A program made the translations under genes and the position numbers. This document shows positions 11,070 to 19,986 of a stretch of 64,000 nucleotides of DNA, piece by piece. Under the pieces are notes generated by a model. That model was not told where the DNA came from. It saw nothing but the letters and a program-made list of their open reading frames with translations, and did no database searches. Positions within the stretch are counted from its first letter, which is position 1. Each line of letters starts with the position of its first letter. Source of the DNA: Bog-473 sp963764305 (GTDB lineage: Bacteria; Actinomycetota; Acidimicrobiia; Acidimicrobiales; RAAP-2); contig CAVXSD010000007.1 of the NCBI GenBank assembly GCA_963764305.1, positions 62,001-126,000 of the forward strand, in the 5' to 3' direction.

Positions 11070-11985
11070 AGTTCACCTCAAATCGCTTGAAGAGCCGATA
11101 GCCCACTGCAAGGTAGAAAGCGGTGCCGGCGATGGCCGCCAGTAAGGGTCCAGGGACGGGGTTCTGGCCAAGGAGCATGGCGCGGCGAGCGTCGTCGATC
11201 ACCGGCCCCAACGGATTGAAGAAGCCGTACACAATGCGCAACTTTACGGGAATGAGTGAGAATTCCCAGATCACCGGGGTGACGAACAGTCCCAATTGGA
11301 TGATGATGGGCAGCACCTGGGCGAGGTCCCGCATCTGGATGATCAAGGCGGATACCCCGAGCGTGAGCCCGATGGTGAACAGCAACTCGATCAGGATGAA
11401 TAGCGGCACCCACGCCGTCTGAACGTGTGGGACGAAGCGGTAGATGACGAAGAGCAGCGCCAGCGGGACCCACGCGAGGACGGCGTTCACCGCGCACACC
11501 AGTATCGTCTCCAGCGGAAAGCATTCCCGCGGGAACTGAGTCTTGCTCATCAGGTCGTGATTGGTCAGCAGCGCGGTTCCGCCAGTCCCCAAAGCCTGGG
11601 CAAAGAAGGTCCAGCACAAGATCCCGATGAAGGCAAAGATCGGGTAAGGCACCCCAGGGGGAACCCCCAGCGCCTTGGTCCGAGAGAAGATGATAGTGAA
11701 GATGCCTAGCATGGCCATCGGGGCAATCAGGGCCCAGAGGATTCCCAGGGTCGCCTGCTTGTACTGGGCCCGGATGTCCCGTTCAGCCAGCGTGTAAACG
11801 ATGTCGCGGCTGTCCCACAGATCGCGGAGCGAGGCTCTCAGCCGGGCGTCGTGACGATAGATCAGGTGGTCGGGCGGCTCGGCGGGCAACGCTGAGCCAT
11901 CGGCCGCCCTTATCTTGCCCGAGGCCGAAGGTGTCCTCCCTTCCGCGGGAGTCGACAAGGCCATCGAATACATCACCCTCTCCAC
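11053..11985 (-). CDS. ABC-2 type polysaccharide export permease (Wzm/TagG type)
   Basis: This 310-residue permease has a cytoplasmic N-terminus, an amphipathic RDIRAQYKQATLG segment and six hydrophobic helices, the usual ABC-2 layout. WALIAPMAMLGIFTIIFSR and NPLGPVIDDARRAML are characteristic of O-antigen and teichoic-acid exporters. ATGs at codons 1, 5 and 8 are all possible starts. It precedes and overlaps its ATPase on the same strand. A Wzm/Wzt exporter normally exports a chain completed in the cytoplasm. That contrasts with the Wzz-like gene and possible polymerase remnant in the same locus, which suggest a second export route. Confidence 0.88.
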   Translation of the reverse strand: MERVMYSMALSTPAEGRTPSASGKIRAADGSALPAEPPDHLIYRHDARLRASLRDLWDSRDIVYTLAERDIRAQYKQATLGILWALIAPMAMLGIFTIIFSRTKALGVPPGVPYPIFAFIGILCWTFFAQALGTGGTALLTNHDLMSKTQFPRECFPLETILVCAVNAVLAWVPLALLFVIYRFVPHVQTAWVPLFILIELLFTIGLTLGVSALIIQMRDLAQVLPIIIQLGLFVTPVIWEFSLIPVKLRIVYGFFNPLGPVIDDARRAMLLGQNPVPGPLLAAIAGTAFYLAVGYRLFKRFEVNFADIA

Positions 11986-12021
11986 CCGCGAACGCAGGCC
12001 TTCGTTCCACCAACTTAAGGA

Positions 12022-13263
12022 GTGACAGTATCGCGCACCCGTTCACTGCCCGACTACAGCGGGGGTGTACAGGGGGGCCGGTACTATCGCCTGGTGGGCG
12101 TGGAAAAGGGCGTGCAGAGCCAGGTGCCGGCCGCCGGGCCCCTGCGTGTGCTACTGGTGATCAAGTGCCTCGGTTACGGAGGGGCGGAACGACTGTTGGT
12201 CGACATGGTGGCGACCGCGGACCGGTCTCGGTTCGACTACGAGGTGGCGTACGTCCAGCGTGACCAGGATGCCCTGGTACCGGCGATACGGGCCGGCGGG
12301 ACACGGGTGCACTCCCTCGATGCCGCCCACAACGCCGACCTGCGATGGACGATGGCTCTGCGGCGGCTCCTGGTCACGGGGCGCTACGACGTGGTTCACT
12401 TCCACCTCCCCCTCGCGGCCGCACTCGGGCAGCTGGTTGTGGCTTCCCTCCCAAGGTCGGTCCGACCGGGTGTCGTGTACACCGAACACAGCCTGTGGGA
12501 CCGCGCCAAGATCGCAAACCGGGTTCTGCTGCGGGGATCAATGGGGAGGAGTGAACGGGTGGTAGCAGTGTCCCAGGCGTCCTACGACGCTCTTCCAGCC
12601 TCGCTGCAACGGCGTGCAACGACCGTGGTGCACGGTGTCGACCTGTCCGTGTCGGACTCACTGATCGCCCGCCGGGCGGAGCTCCGTGCCCTGGTGCGGT
12701 CCGAGCTCGGCGTGAACGAAGACGAGCTCCTGTTCATGACCGTGGCCAACCTGCGTCCCGAGAAGGGGTACGACGTGCTCCTCGAAGCGACCAAGGCCAT
12801 CGCCGAGCGCAACGTCTCCATCCGTATCGCGGCAGTCGGACGAGGACCGTTGCGCGAGCAGCTCCGCGCCCGACACGTCGAACTTGGACTCGGCGACCGG
12901 TTCCAGTTCCTCGGGCAACGCGGGGATGTGCTCCAGCTGCTCGCGGGCGCGGATGCCTTTGTCCTGGCATCTCGTCACGAGGGGCTTCCCGTGGCGTTGA
13001 TGGAGGCTACGAGTGTCGGCCTGCCCATCGTTGCCTCAAAGGTCGGCGGCATCCCCCAGGTGTTGGAGGACGCGGTCGACGCGCTCCTTGTGCCGCCGGG
13101 CGACCCGGGTCTCCTCGCTCAGGCCATGGAGCGGTTGGCGTCTGACCCGGACCTGCGTGATCGTCTGGGCCGGCGAGCCAAACTCCGGAGCTCGACGTTC
13201 GACATCGCAGAGGCCAGCCGCGCCGTGGGTGATATCTACCTGCAGGTGGCCCGGTCACGTTGA
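12022..13263 (+). CDS. GT4 family glycosyltransferase
   Basis: The GT-B fold is visible. The N-terminal strand LLVIKCLGYGGAERLL carries the GGAE loop, and VVHFHLP, VYTEHS and VAVSQASYDAL are typical of the N-domain. MTVANLRPEKGYDVLLEA starts the C-domain, and SRHEGLPVALMEA holds the EX7E donor-binding motif. The domain begins near 12142. The furthest GTG (12022) has AAGGAG directly against it, so GTG 12094, 12100 or 12112 may be the true start. It shares TTGA with the next GT4 gene, so they form an operon. Confidence 0.85.
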   Translation: MTVSRTRSLPDYSGGVQGGRYYRLVGVEKGVQSQVPAAGPLRVLLVIKCLGYGGAERLLVDMVATADRSRFDYEVAYVQRDQDALVPAIRAGGTRVHSLDAAHNADLRWTMALRRLLVTGRYDVVHFHLPLAAALGQLVVASLPRSVRPGVVYTEHSLWDRAKIANRVLLRGSMGRSERVVAVSQASYDALPASLQRRATTVVHGVDLSVSDSLIARRAELRALVRSELGVNEDELLFMTVANLRPEKGYDVLLEATKAIAERNVSIRIAAVGRGPLREQLRARHVELGLGDRFQFLGQRGDVLQLLAGADAFVLASRHEGLPVALMEATSVGLPIVASKVGGIPQVLEDAVDALLVPPGDPGLLAQAMERLASDPDLRDRLGRRAKLRSSTFDIAEASRAVGDIYLQVARSR

Positions 13264-14468
13264 ACACCCTGGCCGGGAAAAGGCTCGTCCACGTCACCAC
13301 GGTCGACATGAGCCTCGCGCTTCTGCTGGGCCCGCAGCTTCGAGCATTTGCCGAGGCCGGTATGGAAGTGATCGGGGTGTCAGCACCCGGCCCCTTCGTA
13401 TCCCAGCTGGAATCGTGGGGCATTCGCCACGAGCCCTTGCGACACGCCACCCGATCCACCGCGGTCGGCCAGGACGCCTTGGCGCTCCTCGAGCTTTGGC
13501 AGCTGATCCGACGGCTCAAACCTGACATCGTCCACACCCACAACCCCAAACCGGGCCTCTATGGACGGGTCGCTGCCCGGGCCGCCGGGGTCCCTGGCGT
13601 GGTCAACACCGTGCACGGCCTCTATGCCAGTCCCGAGGATCGGGCATCGCGTAAGGCTCTCGTCTACACCCTCGAACGTGCCGCCTCGCTGTGCTCTGGC
13701 GTCGAACTGGTCCAGAACCCGGAGGATCTGGACGTCCTCCGCCGGCTGGGTGTGCCGAGTCGCAAGCTGGTGCTACTCGGCAACGGCGTCGACCTGCAGC
13801 GCTTCCAGCCCGAGCCAGACGAACAGAGTCGTCGGCAGGCCCGAGCCGACCTCGGCGTCGACCCAGACGCCCTCGTGGTCGGGATCGTCGCGCGTCTCGT
13901 CTGGCAGAAGGGCTTCCGCGAGCTCTTCGTGGCGGCCGAACGGCTCCGTGCTTCGCATCCCGACGTCGTCTTCGTCGTCGTTGGAGGATCCGACCCCGAA
14001 AAGGCCGACGCCATCTCTCCCGAGGAACTCGAGGTCGCCCGCCACCGCGGGCATATCGTCTTCGCCGGCAGCAGGGACCACATGGAACACGTCTATCCGG
14101 CCTTCGACCTCTTCGTGCTGCCGTCGTATCGGGAGGGCTTTCCTCGGTCAGCTATGGAGGCAGCGGCCAGCGGACTACCGGTGATCGCCACCGACATCCG
14201 CGGCTGCCGTGAGGTCGTGTCGGATGGCCAATCGGGACTGCTCGTCCCCCTTCACAGTCCCACGCGTCTCGCGACGGCAATCGAGGAGCTCGCCCTCGAC
14301 TCCGAGCTGCGCCAGCGCATGGGCACGGCGGGCCGCCACAAGGCCGAAGCGGAGTTCGACGACAGAGCTGTTGTGGCCAAGACAATGCACGCCTATGAGC
14401 AGGTGCTCCTCCGTGCCACATCCTCCACCAGGCGCCGGACACCCTGGTCGGCCAGGCGCCCGTCGTAG
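13260..14468 (+). CDS. GT4 family glycosyltransferase
   Basis: The start is TTG overlapping the previous stop (TTGA). The N-domain reads KRLVHVTTVDMSLALLLGPQLRAF, in the style of capsular polysaccharide GT4 enzymes. It continues with VHTHNPKPGLYGRVAARAAGVPGVV and the C-domain start GIVARLVWQKGF. YREGFPRSAMEAAASGLPVIA is the EX7E motif. The last residues (about 385-402) are Arg/Ser-rich and lie antisense to the tail of the convergent GT4, so they may not be native sequence. The gene overlaps that convergent gene by 76 bp. Confidence 0.87.
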   Translation: MNTLAGKRLVHVTTVDMSLALLLGPQLRAFAEAGMEVIGVSAPGPFVSQLESWGIRHEPLRHATRSTAVGQDALALLELWQLIRRLKPDIVHTHNPKPGLYGRVAARAAGVPGVVNTVHGLYASPEDRASRKALVYTLERAASLCSGVELVQNPEDLDVLRRLGVPSRKLVLLGNGVDLQRFQPEPDEQSRRQARADLGVDPDALVVGIVARLVWQKGFRELFVAAERLRASHPDVVFVVVGGSDPEKADAISPEELEVARHRGHIVFAGSRDHMEHVYPAFDLFVLPSYREGFPRSAMEAAASGLPVIATDIRGCREVVSDGQSGLLVPLHSPTRLATAIEELALDSELRQRMGTAGRHKAEAEFDDRAVVAKTMHAYEQVLLRATSSTRRRTPWSARRPS

Positions 14469-15622
14469 CGGTCCAGATAGAGCGCCTCTGCGGCGTGTGT
14501 CAGTCGTTCGCGCAACTGGGCATCGCCCAAGAGCCGCAGCGTGGCCGCGGCGAATTCCTCTGGCTCGTCGGCCAGCAGGAGATGCACGCCGTCCTCGATT
14601 TCGAGTCCTTCGGCGCCAAGGGTGCTGGACACCACCGGGACGCGATGGGCGAAGGACTCGAGGATCTTGATCCGGGTGCCGCTGCCGTAGCGGATCGGTA
14701 CCACCGCCACGACCGCACGGGCCAGCTCCTCCTCCATGGTCGGGACCTCGCCCACCACCGTCAGCAGTCCGGGCTGGTGCAGCTGCGAGACATTTGCGCC
14801 GGGACGACCGACGAGCCGCACCTCGGTGCCCGGCATCGCGGCCTGAACGAGCGGGGCGATGTCCGTAGCCAGCCACTGCGCCGCGTCGATGTTCGGCGGG
14901 TATCCGAGGTTTCCCTGGAAGAGCAGTACGGGCGGCCTGGTGGCAGCCGGATTCCCGACCGGCGCCTGGGGCCGCGGGTACGTGTTCGGAATCACCGCGA
15001 CGTTGGAGAGGCCGGACCGGGTGGCATCGAGCTCGCTGGCTATCACCACCCGCTCCACCTGAGCCGCCACCGATTGCTGGAATCGGCGCCAGTCGTTGCC
15101 GTTGAGCCGCACTTGAGAAAGGGCCAGCCGACTCCGGAGAGAGCCTCGGGCCCCGGCCGACCGCAGCTGATCCGCGAGGAGGTCGGCCCGCAGCCGGCAC
15201 TTGACGTCTTCGAGGTTGTCCAGATCCACGATGGTGGGCCCGAGGTCGGGCCGACCGGTCCATTCGTACGAACGCGCAGTCGAGAACCACACCACGTCAT
15301 AAGGAGGACGGGCCCAGTCGCGCAGTGCGTTCCGGGGCGCGTGGTCCGCATGCGACATGGCCACCTCGACCGGGAGTCCGCGACGGGCCGCCCATTCGAT
15401 GCGCCATCGGACACGTGCAGACGTAACCGGGTACGGCACGCCCATTGACCGCACAACCGGTACGGTCTGTGGCACCTCGACCTTGGAGTAAAGTGGGTTG
15501 TGCAGGACAAACAGGTCGAGTTCGGCCATTGACGCGACGGCCTCGACCACCTGGGCCAAGCGGACGAGCCCACCCCCGAGTGGCGGCCACGGCACGTTGT
15601 CGGCCACCAGGAGCGACCTCAT
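14393..15622 (-). CDS. GT4 family glycosyltransferase
   Basis: This 409-residue protein begins MRSLLVADNVPWPPLGGGLVRL, the form seen in GT4 enzymes that also include the remnant at 3758. VDLDNLED and NLGYPPNIDAAQWL are landmarks, followed by GSGTRIKILESFAHRVPVV with the conserved donor-site Glu and ADEPEEFAAATLRLL. The family makes alpha-glycosidic bonds with nucleotide sugars in the cytoplasm. It runs tail-to-tail into the GT4 gene at 13260 and shares 76 bp with it. Confidence 0.86.
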   Translation of the reverse strand: MRSLLVADNVPWPPLGGGLVRLAQVVEAVASMAELDLFVLHNPLYSKVEVPQTVPVVRSMGVPYPVTSARVRWRIEWAARRGLPVEVAMSHADHAPRNALRDWARPPYDVVWFSTARSYEWTGRPDLGPTIVDLDNLEDVKCRLRADLLADQLRSAGARGSLRSRLALSQVRLNGNDWRRFQQSVAAQVERVVIASELDATRSGLSNVAVIPNTYPRPQAPVGNPAATRPPVLLFQGNLGYPPNIDAAQWLATDIAPLVQAAMPGTEVRLVGRPGANVSQLHQPGLLTVVGEVPTMEEELARAVVAVVPIRYGSGTRIKILESFAHRVPVVSSTLGAEGLEIEDGVHLLLADEPEEFAAATLRLLGDAQLRERLTHAAEALYLDRYDGRLADQGVRRLVEDVARRSTCS

Positions 15623-16006
15623 GGAAGCTCCCCCGCTCCGTGGGCACTCACTGTGACCAGTGCCCTGCCGGACCCGTCGAGGAAACGTCGGTACTCGGCT
15701 TCAACCGTGTGCCGTTGGCGGAGACCCGAGTCGTGCCGCACGATGCCCACTCCTGGTCGTTCGGATCGTCCACACGTGGCGAAGGGAGCTACGACCGCTT
15801 TGGACGACCAGGGACACGCAGAAGCGACCAACGAACGCATGCAAACCCCGGGGCTCGGTGACGACGGGAAAATCAGGCGGCTTGACCGCCCTCGTTCCTC
15901 CAGCGTGAGCGAGCGTAGCGCAACCCTAAGGGCAGACCATGACACGCGACCGCCACTGCTACCGTGCGATCGCCGCCGTGCGAACCAAGGGAGAGGACGC
16001 TCGGAA
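15623..16006. other. Divergent intergenic region, 384 bp
   Basis: This stretch lies between two GT4 genes read outward. The rightward frame stays open through it, but the translated segment is Arg-rich and without family resemblance, so I treat it as promoter-bearing spacer. No promoter was found that I would trust. Confidence 0.35.
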
Positions 16007-17380
16007 ATGACGCCGCATCTCGAGGAGGATGGCAGTCCGCTGGTCGTGCACGTCATACCCTCGCCGAGGGGCAGAGGTGCACAACGCGCGGCGCGTGTTC
16101 TGGTCGACCGACTCAACGAGACAGGATCGGCACGCCACTGCCTGCTCGGCCTCTTCGACGGCCCACCCGAGGTGGAGATCGACCTGGCCCTCAGGCAGCA
16201 CGCCGGCAGCCGACCCGCTGAGGGATTCGACCCCCGACTCGCCCTCAGGCTCCGAAGGGTCCTCGCCCAGCTCCGTGCGGCAGCCGTTGTGGCCCACGGT
16301 GGCGACGCGATGAAGTATTGCCTCCCCGCCCTCATCGGCACCGGCTGTCCACTGGCGTACTGCGTCATCGGCACCTACGCGGGACCACCGACGCGGCTCC
16401 ACGAGTGGGTGTGGAGGCGGATCTTGGCCCACGCGAACCTCGTCGTCGCCGTGGGCGACGAGGTTTTCGACGAGTGCATTGGTCGGTTCCGAGTTGCCGC
16501 ACGGGGCGCGGTTGTGATACCCAACGGGCGAGACCCCTCCCTGTTCCATCCGCGATCGGAGCTGGCGGATGCAGCTGAGGCGACGCTCATATTCGTTGGT
16601 GCGCTGACTCCTCAAAAGCAGCCCGATCGGTTCATCGAAGTCGTGCGCCAGCTGCGAGCCGAGGGTCGCCCTGTCCGTGCCGTCATGGTCGGTGACGGGC
16701 CGCTCGCCGGGACATTGGGCCCTTTGGCGGCGGCTCACGGCGTTGAGCTCCTCGGGCCCCGCTCCGATGTGCCCGAGCTCCTCCGCCGCTCTGCCGTATT
16801 CGTGTTCACCAGCTTGCCCACAGGTGAAGGCATGCCGGGAGTCTTGATTGAGGCAGGACTGAGCGGCCTCCCGGCCGTATCAACGCCTGTGCCCGGGGCG
16901 GCGACCGTGTTGTGCAACGGCCGCACCGGGTTGATCGTCGACGACTCGGCAGCCGCGATGGTTGCGGCGGTAGGAGAGCTCTTGGATGGCCCGGACCGCC
17001 GGATTGCCATGGGTCTGGCCGCCCGCACACGATGCGAATCGGAGTTCAACCTAGACCTCATGGCGCACCGATGGCGGGCTGCCCTGCGGCAAATGGTAGA
17101 GGATCAGGCGGGAACCGCTGTCCCTGGTGCGTTCACACCGGCGCGACGGGCCATCGCTTTCCTGCGCGCGGACGCGTTCCCGCCGTCGCAGCTCCCAGAA
17201 GTAGCGCGGCGGGCGGTGGTGCGGACCTCGGGGAACGCACAGCACCACCAGGAAGAAGGGCATCGTGACCACTGCCTCCCGGGTGATCAGCCCGAGATTG
17301 CCGAGCGAGGCGAAGGAGTAACAAAAGGCGCCAGTGAAGATGACGCATATCATCACGTACGGGCGGGCGAACGCCGCTAG
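16007..17380 (+). CDS. GT4 family glycosyltransferase with unnatural C-terminal tail
   Basis: The ATG at 16007 precedes a GT4 protein. VVHVIPSPRGRGAQRAARVL starts the N-domain, FVGALTPQKQPDRFIEVV starts the C-domain, and TGEGMPGVLIEAGLSGLPAVS gives the donor-binding Glu motif. The GT fold ends near residue 365 (about 17100). The remaining 90 residues are low-complexity, and the opposite strand there encodes pieces of a membrane protein. The native 3' end has probably been lost or shifted, and translation runs on into a neighbouring remnant. Confidence 0.75.
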   Translation: MTPHLEEDGSPLVVHVIPSPRGRGAQRAARVLVDRLNETGSARHCLLGLFDGPPEVEIDLALRQHAGSRPAEGFDPRLALRLRRVLAQLRAAAVVAHGGDAMKYCLPALIGTGCPLAYCVIGTYAGPPTRLHEWVWRRILAHANLVVAVGDEVFDECIGRFRVAARGAVVIPNGRDPSLFHPRSELADAAEATLIFVGALTPQKQPDRFIEVVRQLRAEGRPVRAVMVGDGPLAGTLGPLAAAHGVELLGPRSDVPELLRRSAVFVFTSLPTGEGMPGVLIEAGLSGLPAVSTPVPGAATVLCNGRTGLIVDDSAAAMVAAVGELLDGPDRRIAMGLAARTRCESEFNLDLMAHRWRAALRQMVEDQAGTAVPGAFTPARRAIAFLRADAFPPSQLPEVARRAVVRTSGNAQHHQEEGHRDHCLPGDQPEIAERGEGVTKGASEDDAYHHVRAGERR

Positions 17381-17600
17381 AAGTAGAAGCGTGTAGTCAG
17401 CGATGCCCCGTAGAGGTGGTCGACGAACCAGATCTGCGCGGGGGCGGAGATCAGGTGGAGGATCAGGCAGACCGTGAGGCCCTGGTCAACCAGCGGTCGC
17501 CACCCTCGGCCTCGGTGGTGCGTCGGATCCCGATCCGCCCGGTGGCAAAGGGGGCTATCGCGATCAGGAGGGCCGAGGATCGGCTCGGCGGAGGGTGGCT
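17051..17600 (-). pseudogene. Remnant of a polytopic membrane protein, possibly a polysaccharide polymerase (Wzy-like)
   Basis: Three consecutive hydrophobic pieces are read in different frames on the minus strand: SSALLIAIAPFATGRIG (about 17570-17520), then GLTVCLILHLISAPAQIWFVDHLY (about 17480-17410), then IADYTLLLLAAFARPYVMICVIF with SLGNLGLITREAV (about 17405-17260). The closing segment MPFFLVVLCVP followed by a basic tail is typical of the C-terminus of polymer-ligase or polymerase-like proteins. The N-terminal part is missing, and at least two frameshifts separate the pieces. The Wzy assignment is an inference from hydrophobicity and from the neighbouring Wzz-like gene. Confidence 0.6.
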
Positions 17601-17635
17601 GTCCGTTGGGCAAAAAACTTGCCGGCTCGGCTCGC

Positions 17636-18400
17636 TCAGGCCTCCCGCGGCGCGTACTGGACCACGGACAGCTCGTCGAAGGGCGGCGCAGGAAGAATGC
17701 CAGCGGACCTGGTGACTGGCAACTGTTCCGTCGGGTCGCGTTCCACGCTCGGCTGCTCGCCGGCTGTCGCGAGCTCAGGGTCACCGCGACCCCAGTCGTA
17801 GAGTTCTAGGCCACCGTCGGTCAGAGCCATACCGACGACCGGAGCGCCGAGGTGTCTCAACGCCGCACTCATCTGGCGCATCTCGTCGAGGCGGGTCGTG
17901 TCGCGCTCGCCCACCACCAGCACCACGTCGGCCAGCGGTGTCAGTCCCTTCCCGTAGTGCACGGAGAGGTAGGAGGGGACCTCGAGGAACACCACGTCGA
18001 CGATCTGGCGCAGTGCGGCGAGCACCTCCGGAACGCGGATCACCACTTGCGCAGGGTGGCCGACGAAGTTCCGCAAGTCCAGACGTGAAACGCCCGGAAC
18101 ACCAGTCTCCCCCAGCAGACGCTCCATGTCGGCCGGGTCCAGGGGTTGGGTCTGAAGCCGGACCCGCTCCTCCTCGATCGGGAACCCGGTGCCGTTCCCT
18201 GGGGACGGCTTCCACCACAAAGGCGTCGTTTGCGGCGGTTCAGAATCTCCTGAGTAGTCAGAATCTTTCTCCGAGTAGGAGGAAAGGCCGGCTGTACTCA
18301 TCAGCGCCACTCGTTGACCGACTTCGGCGCAGACGGTGGCCAGGTTGGTGACCACGTCTGCCAGGCTGAACTCCTCTCCGGCGGAGGCGACCATCACCAC
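17636..18400 (-). CDS. Degenerate tyrosine-kinase-like ATPase half of a Wzz-type protein
   Basis: The fold of the CpsD/Wzc ATPase is recognisable: VMVASAGEEFSLADVVTNLATVCAEVGQRVALMST, then LRNFVGHPAQVV, then VDVVFLEVPSYLSVHYG at the Walker B/A' position. ADVVLVVGERDTTRLDEM follows. However, the Walker A lysine and Ser/Thr (normally SxGxGEGKST) are replaced by EEFSLAD, and there is no Tyr-rich tail. It should not bind ATP in the normal way. It is in the same frame as the Wzz half upstream, separated only by a TGA (18461-18463) and 20 codons. I infer that one polypeptide was originally encoded. Confidence 0.65.
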   Translation of the reverse strand: MVMVASAGEEFSLADVVTNLATVCAEVGQRVALMSTAGLSSYSEKDSDYSGDSEPPQTTPLWWKPSPGNGTGFPIEEERVRLQTQPLDPADMERLLGETGVPGVSRLDLRNFVGHPAQVVIRVPEVLAALRQIVDVVFLEVPSYLSVHYGKGLTPLADVVLVVGERDTTRLDEMRQMSAALRHLGAPVVGMALTDGGLELYDWGRGDPELATAGEQPSVERDPTEQLPVTRSAGILPAPPFDELSVVQYAPREA

Positions 18401-18460
18401 TCGGCGCTCTGTGTCCCGAGCCGGGCTCGTCCTCGAGCGCAGGCGGCGTAACCGGCTCGC

Positions 18461-19479
18461 TCAAGGCTTCCCCGCTTGCACTGACCGGCTCCCGACTTCG
18501 TGGTCGAGCACAGGGTCCTCCCCGCCGTACCACCGTTCGTTTTGCTCCGCTGGCGGAAGAGGCAGAGGCTCGCGGAAAACCGTTAGCCAGAGCTTCCGAT
18601 AGGCCTCGGTCGAATCGCTCGTTTCGAACGGGATCTCGGCGACCACGGGGTAGCCCAAAGCCGCCTGAGCTCGTTTGGCAGTTTTCAAGCGCCTGTCCAA
18701 CAGCCACAGCGCCACGGCGGCGAGGGCGCCCAAGACCATGCCGATCACCAGCCCGGCCACGGCACGCAGCGTGGGGTTTTGCACCACGGTGGGGGTACCG
18801 GTGACTACCGCGACCGAGGCCGCCGGCGCCTGCACCACCTGGAGGCCGGAGCCCGGTTCCTGGACCACGAGACTCGCCAGGTAGGTCTGCAGGGCGTTCA
18901 CCTGAACCTCGAGAGCCTGGGCGGTGAGGCCCGGGGCGAAGTTGTTGTCCGCAATGTCAGTCAAGACGCGATTGAGCGTCGCCTCCGTCTGCTGCTCCTC
19001 CGATTGGAGCGCGTTCGCCGTCTGGTCGTTCGTATAGGTGTTCAACGCATCAACGAAGGCCTTGTCGAGGGCGAGCGCCGCGGCGGGAGTCGCCCCCACG
19101 GCGGTCACGTTGACCACACCGTTCTCGCCACCGGCGCCCTGCCCGGAATTCCCGGCCTCGGAAGGTGCGACGAGCGAAATCTGACTCCGCACCGTCGGCA
19201 ACGGCTCATTGAGGCCAGCAAGGCTGCTGGTCCGCGCCATGACGCCGTCGGTGTTCGCGTAGTAGAGGATCTGGGCGATGGTTATCCCACCGCCAAGAAG
19301 GCTCGGGCCGTTGGATGCAGTAGGAGGCGATCCGATGACGGACGAGGACTGGTAGTGGGTCTCGATGTGACCCTTGGGGGGGAGGCCAGCAGCAGGGGCA
19401 CAGCCAGCCCGACGAGACCGAAGAGGGCGATCAGCCACCATCCACGGACCAGTGCGGCCCAATAGTCGCTACGTTCCAT
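18461..19479 (-). pseudogene. Wzz-type chain-length protein, frameshifted near its N-terminus
   Basis: The start ATG at 19479 has GGGAGGAG 3 nt upstream and encodes MERSDYWAALVRGWWLIAL, a cytoplasmic stub plus the first membrane helix. Within a run of seven C (G on the plus strand, 19376-19382) the frame is lost; one more C would join LLASPP to KGHIETHYQSSSVIG and the rest of the periplasmic domain. The second helix, RAVAGLVIGMVLGALAAVALWLL, lies near the end, followed by a linker and a TGA. Wzz proteins set polymer length with a polymerase in the membrane. The locus has only a possible remnant of such a polymerase. Confidence 0.8.
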
Positions 19480-19986
19480 GACTCCTCCCGCCCTTCAAAG
19501 CCACAAGCGCAACCGCAGGTACGCCGATCGTCATATAAAAGTACCAGCCTCGGCCCATCGCTAAACATCATCAGGGTGGCGAAACCCGCATTGCACCGCC
19601 TCTCAGGAACCATTGCGAGCCCTCCCTCCCGCGGGGTCCTGACAGCGGCCCCGCAGACCGATTCAGAGCCGACCGAACTGAATCAGCACAACGTTCCGAC
19701 AACTCAGCAACGTTCCGACAACTCGAAACGGTCCACGGGGCCGCGGCAGGAGACGACGTGGCCGCAAGTGAACGCCGGCGCCGCGAGGTGTGGCGAGGCG
19801 AGCGCGTCGGGACCCCACTGGTCACCCATGCGGGCATTCGAGAACTTGGGCCGCTGTCGACAAATTACAAATGGCAGGGCTCTGGGCTAGATTGCCAGGT
19901 GGCGTGAGGGCACCAAAGGGGGAGGGGCCCACATCACCTGTTTCGGCGACGAGATCTTCGATAATCGCAAGAAGGTTGGGGCGATC
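19480..19986. other. Divergent intergenic region, 507 bp
   Basis: This is the promoter region between the leftward Wzz-type gene and the rightward 4,6-dehydratase gene. It contains a short tandem duplication at 19689-19725 (listed separately). No coding frame with family resemblance was found. Confidence 0.45.
19689..19725. repeat. Tandem 19-bp direct repeat in promoter region
   Basis: CAACGTTCCGACAACTC occurs twice, starting at 19689 and 19708, so the period is 19 bp. The spacing is near two helical turns, which would suit a dimer of DNA-binding proteins, but no function can be read. Confidence 0.5.

Noticed and set aside
15619..16374. Leftward open frame of 251 codons over the start of the GT4 gene
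   Set aside because: Ser/Arg-rich with no motif; the GT4 frame on the plus strand is clear.
18461..18463. TGA as selenocysteine codon
   Set aside because: The position is a linker with no redox motif and no recognisable SECIS-like hairpin; a nonsense mutation is simpler.
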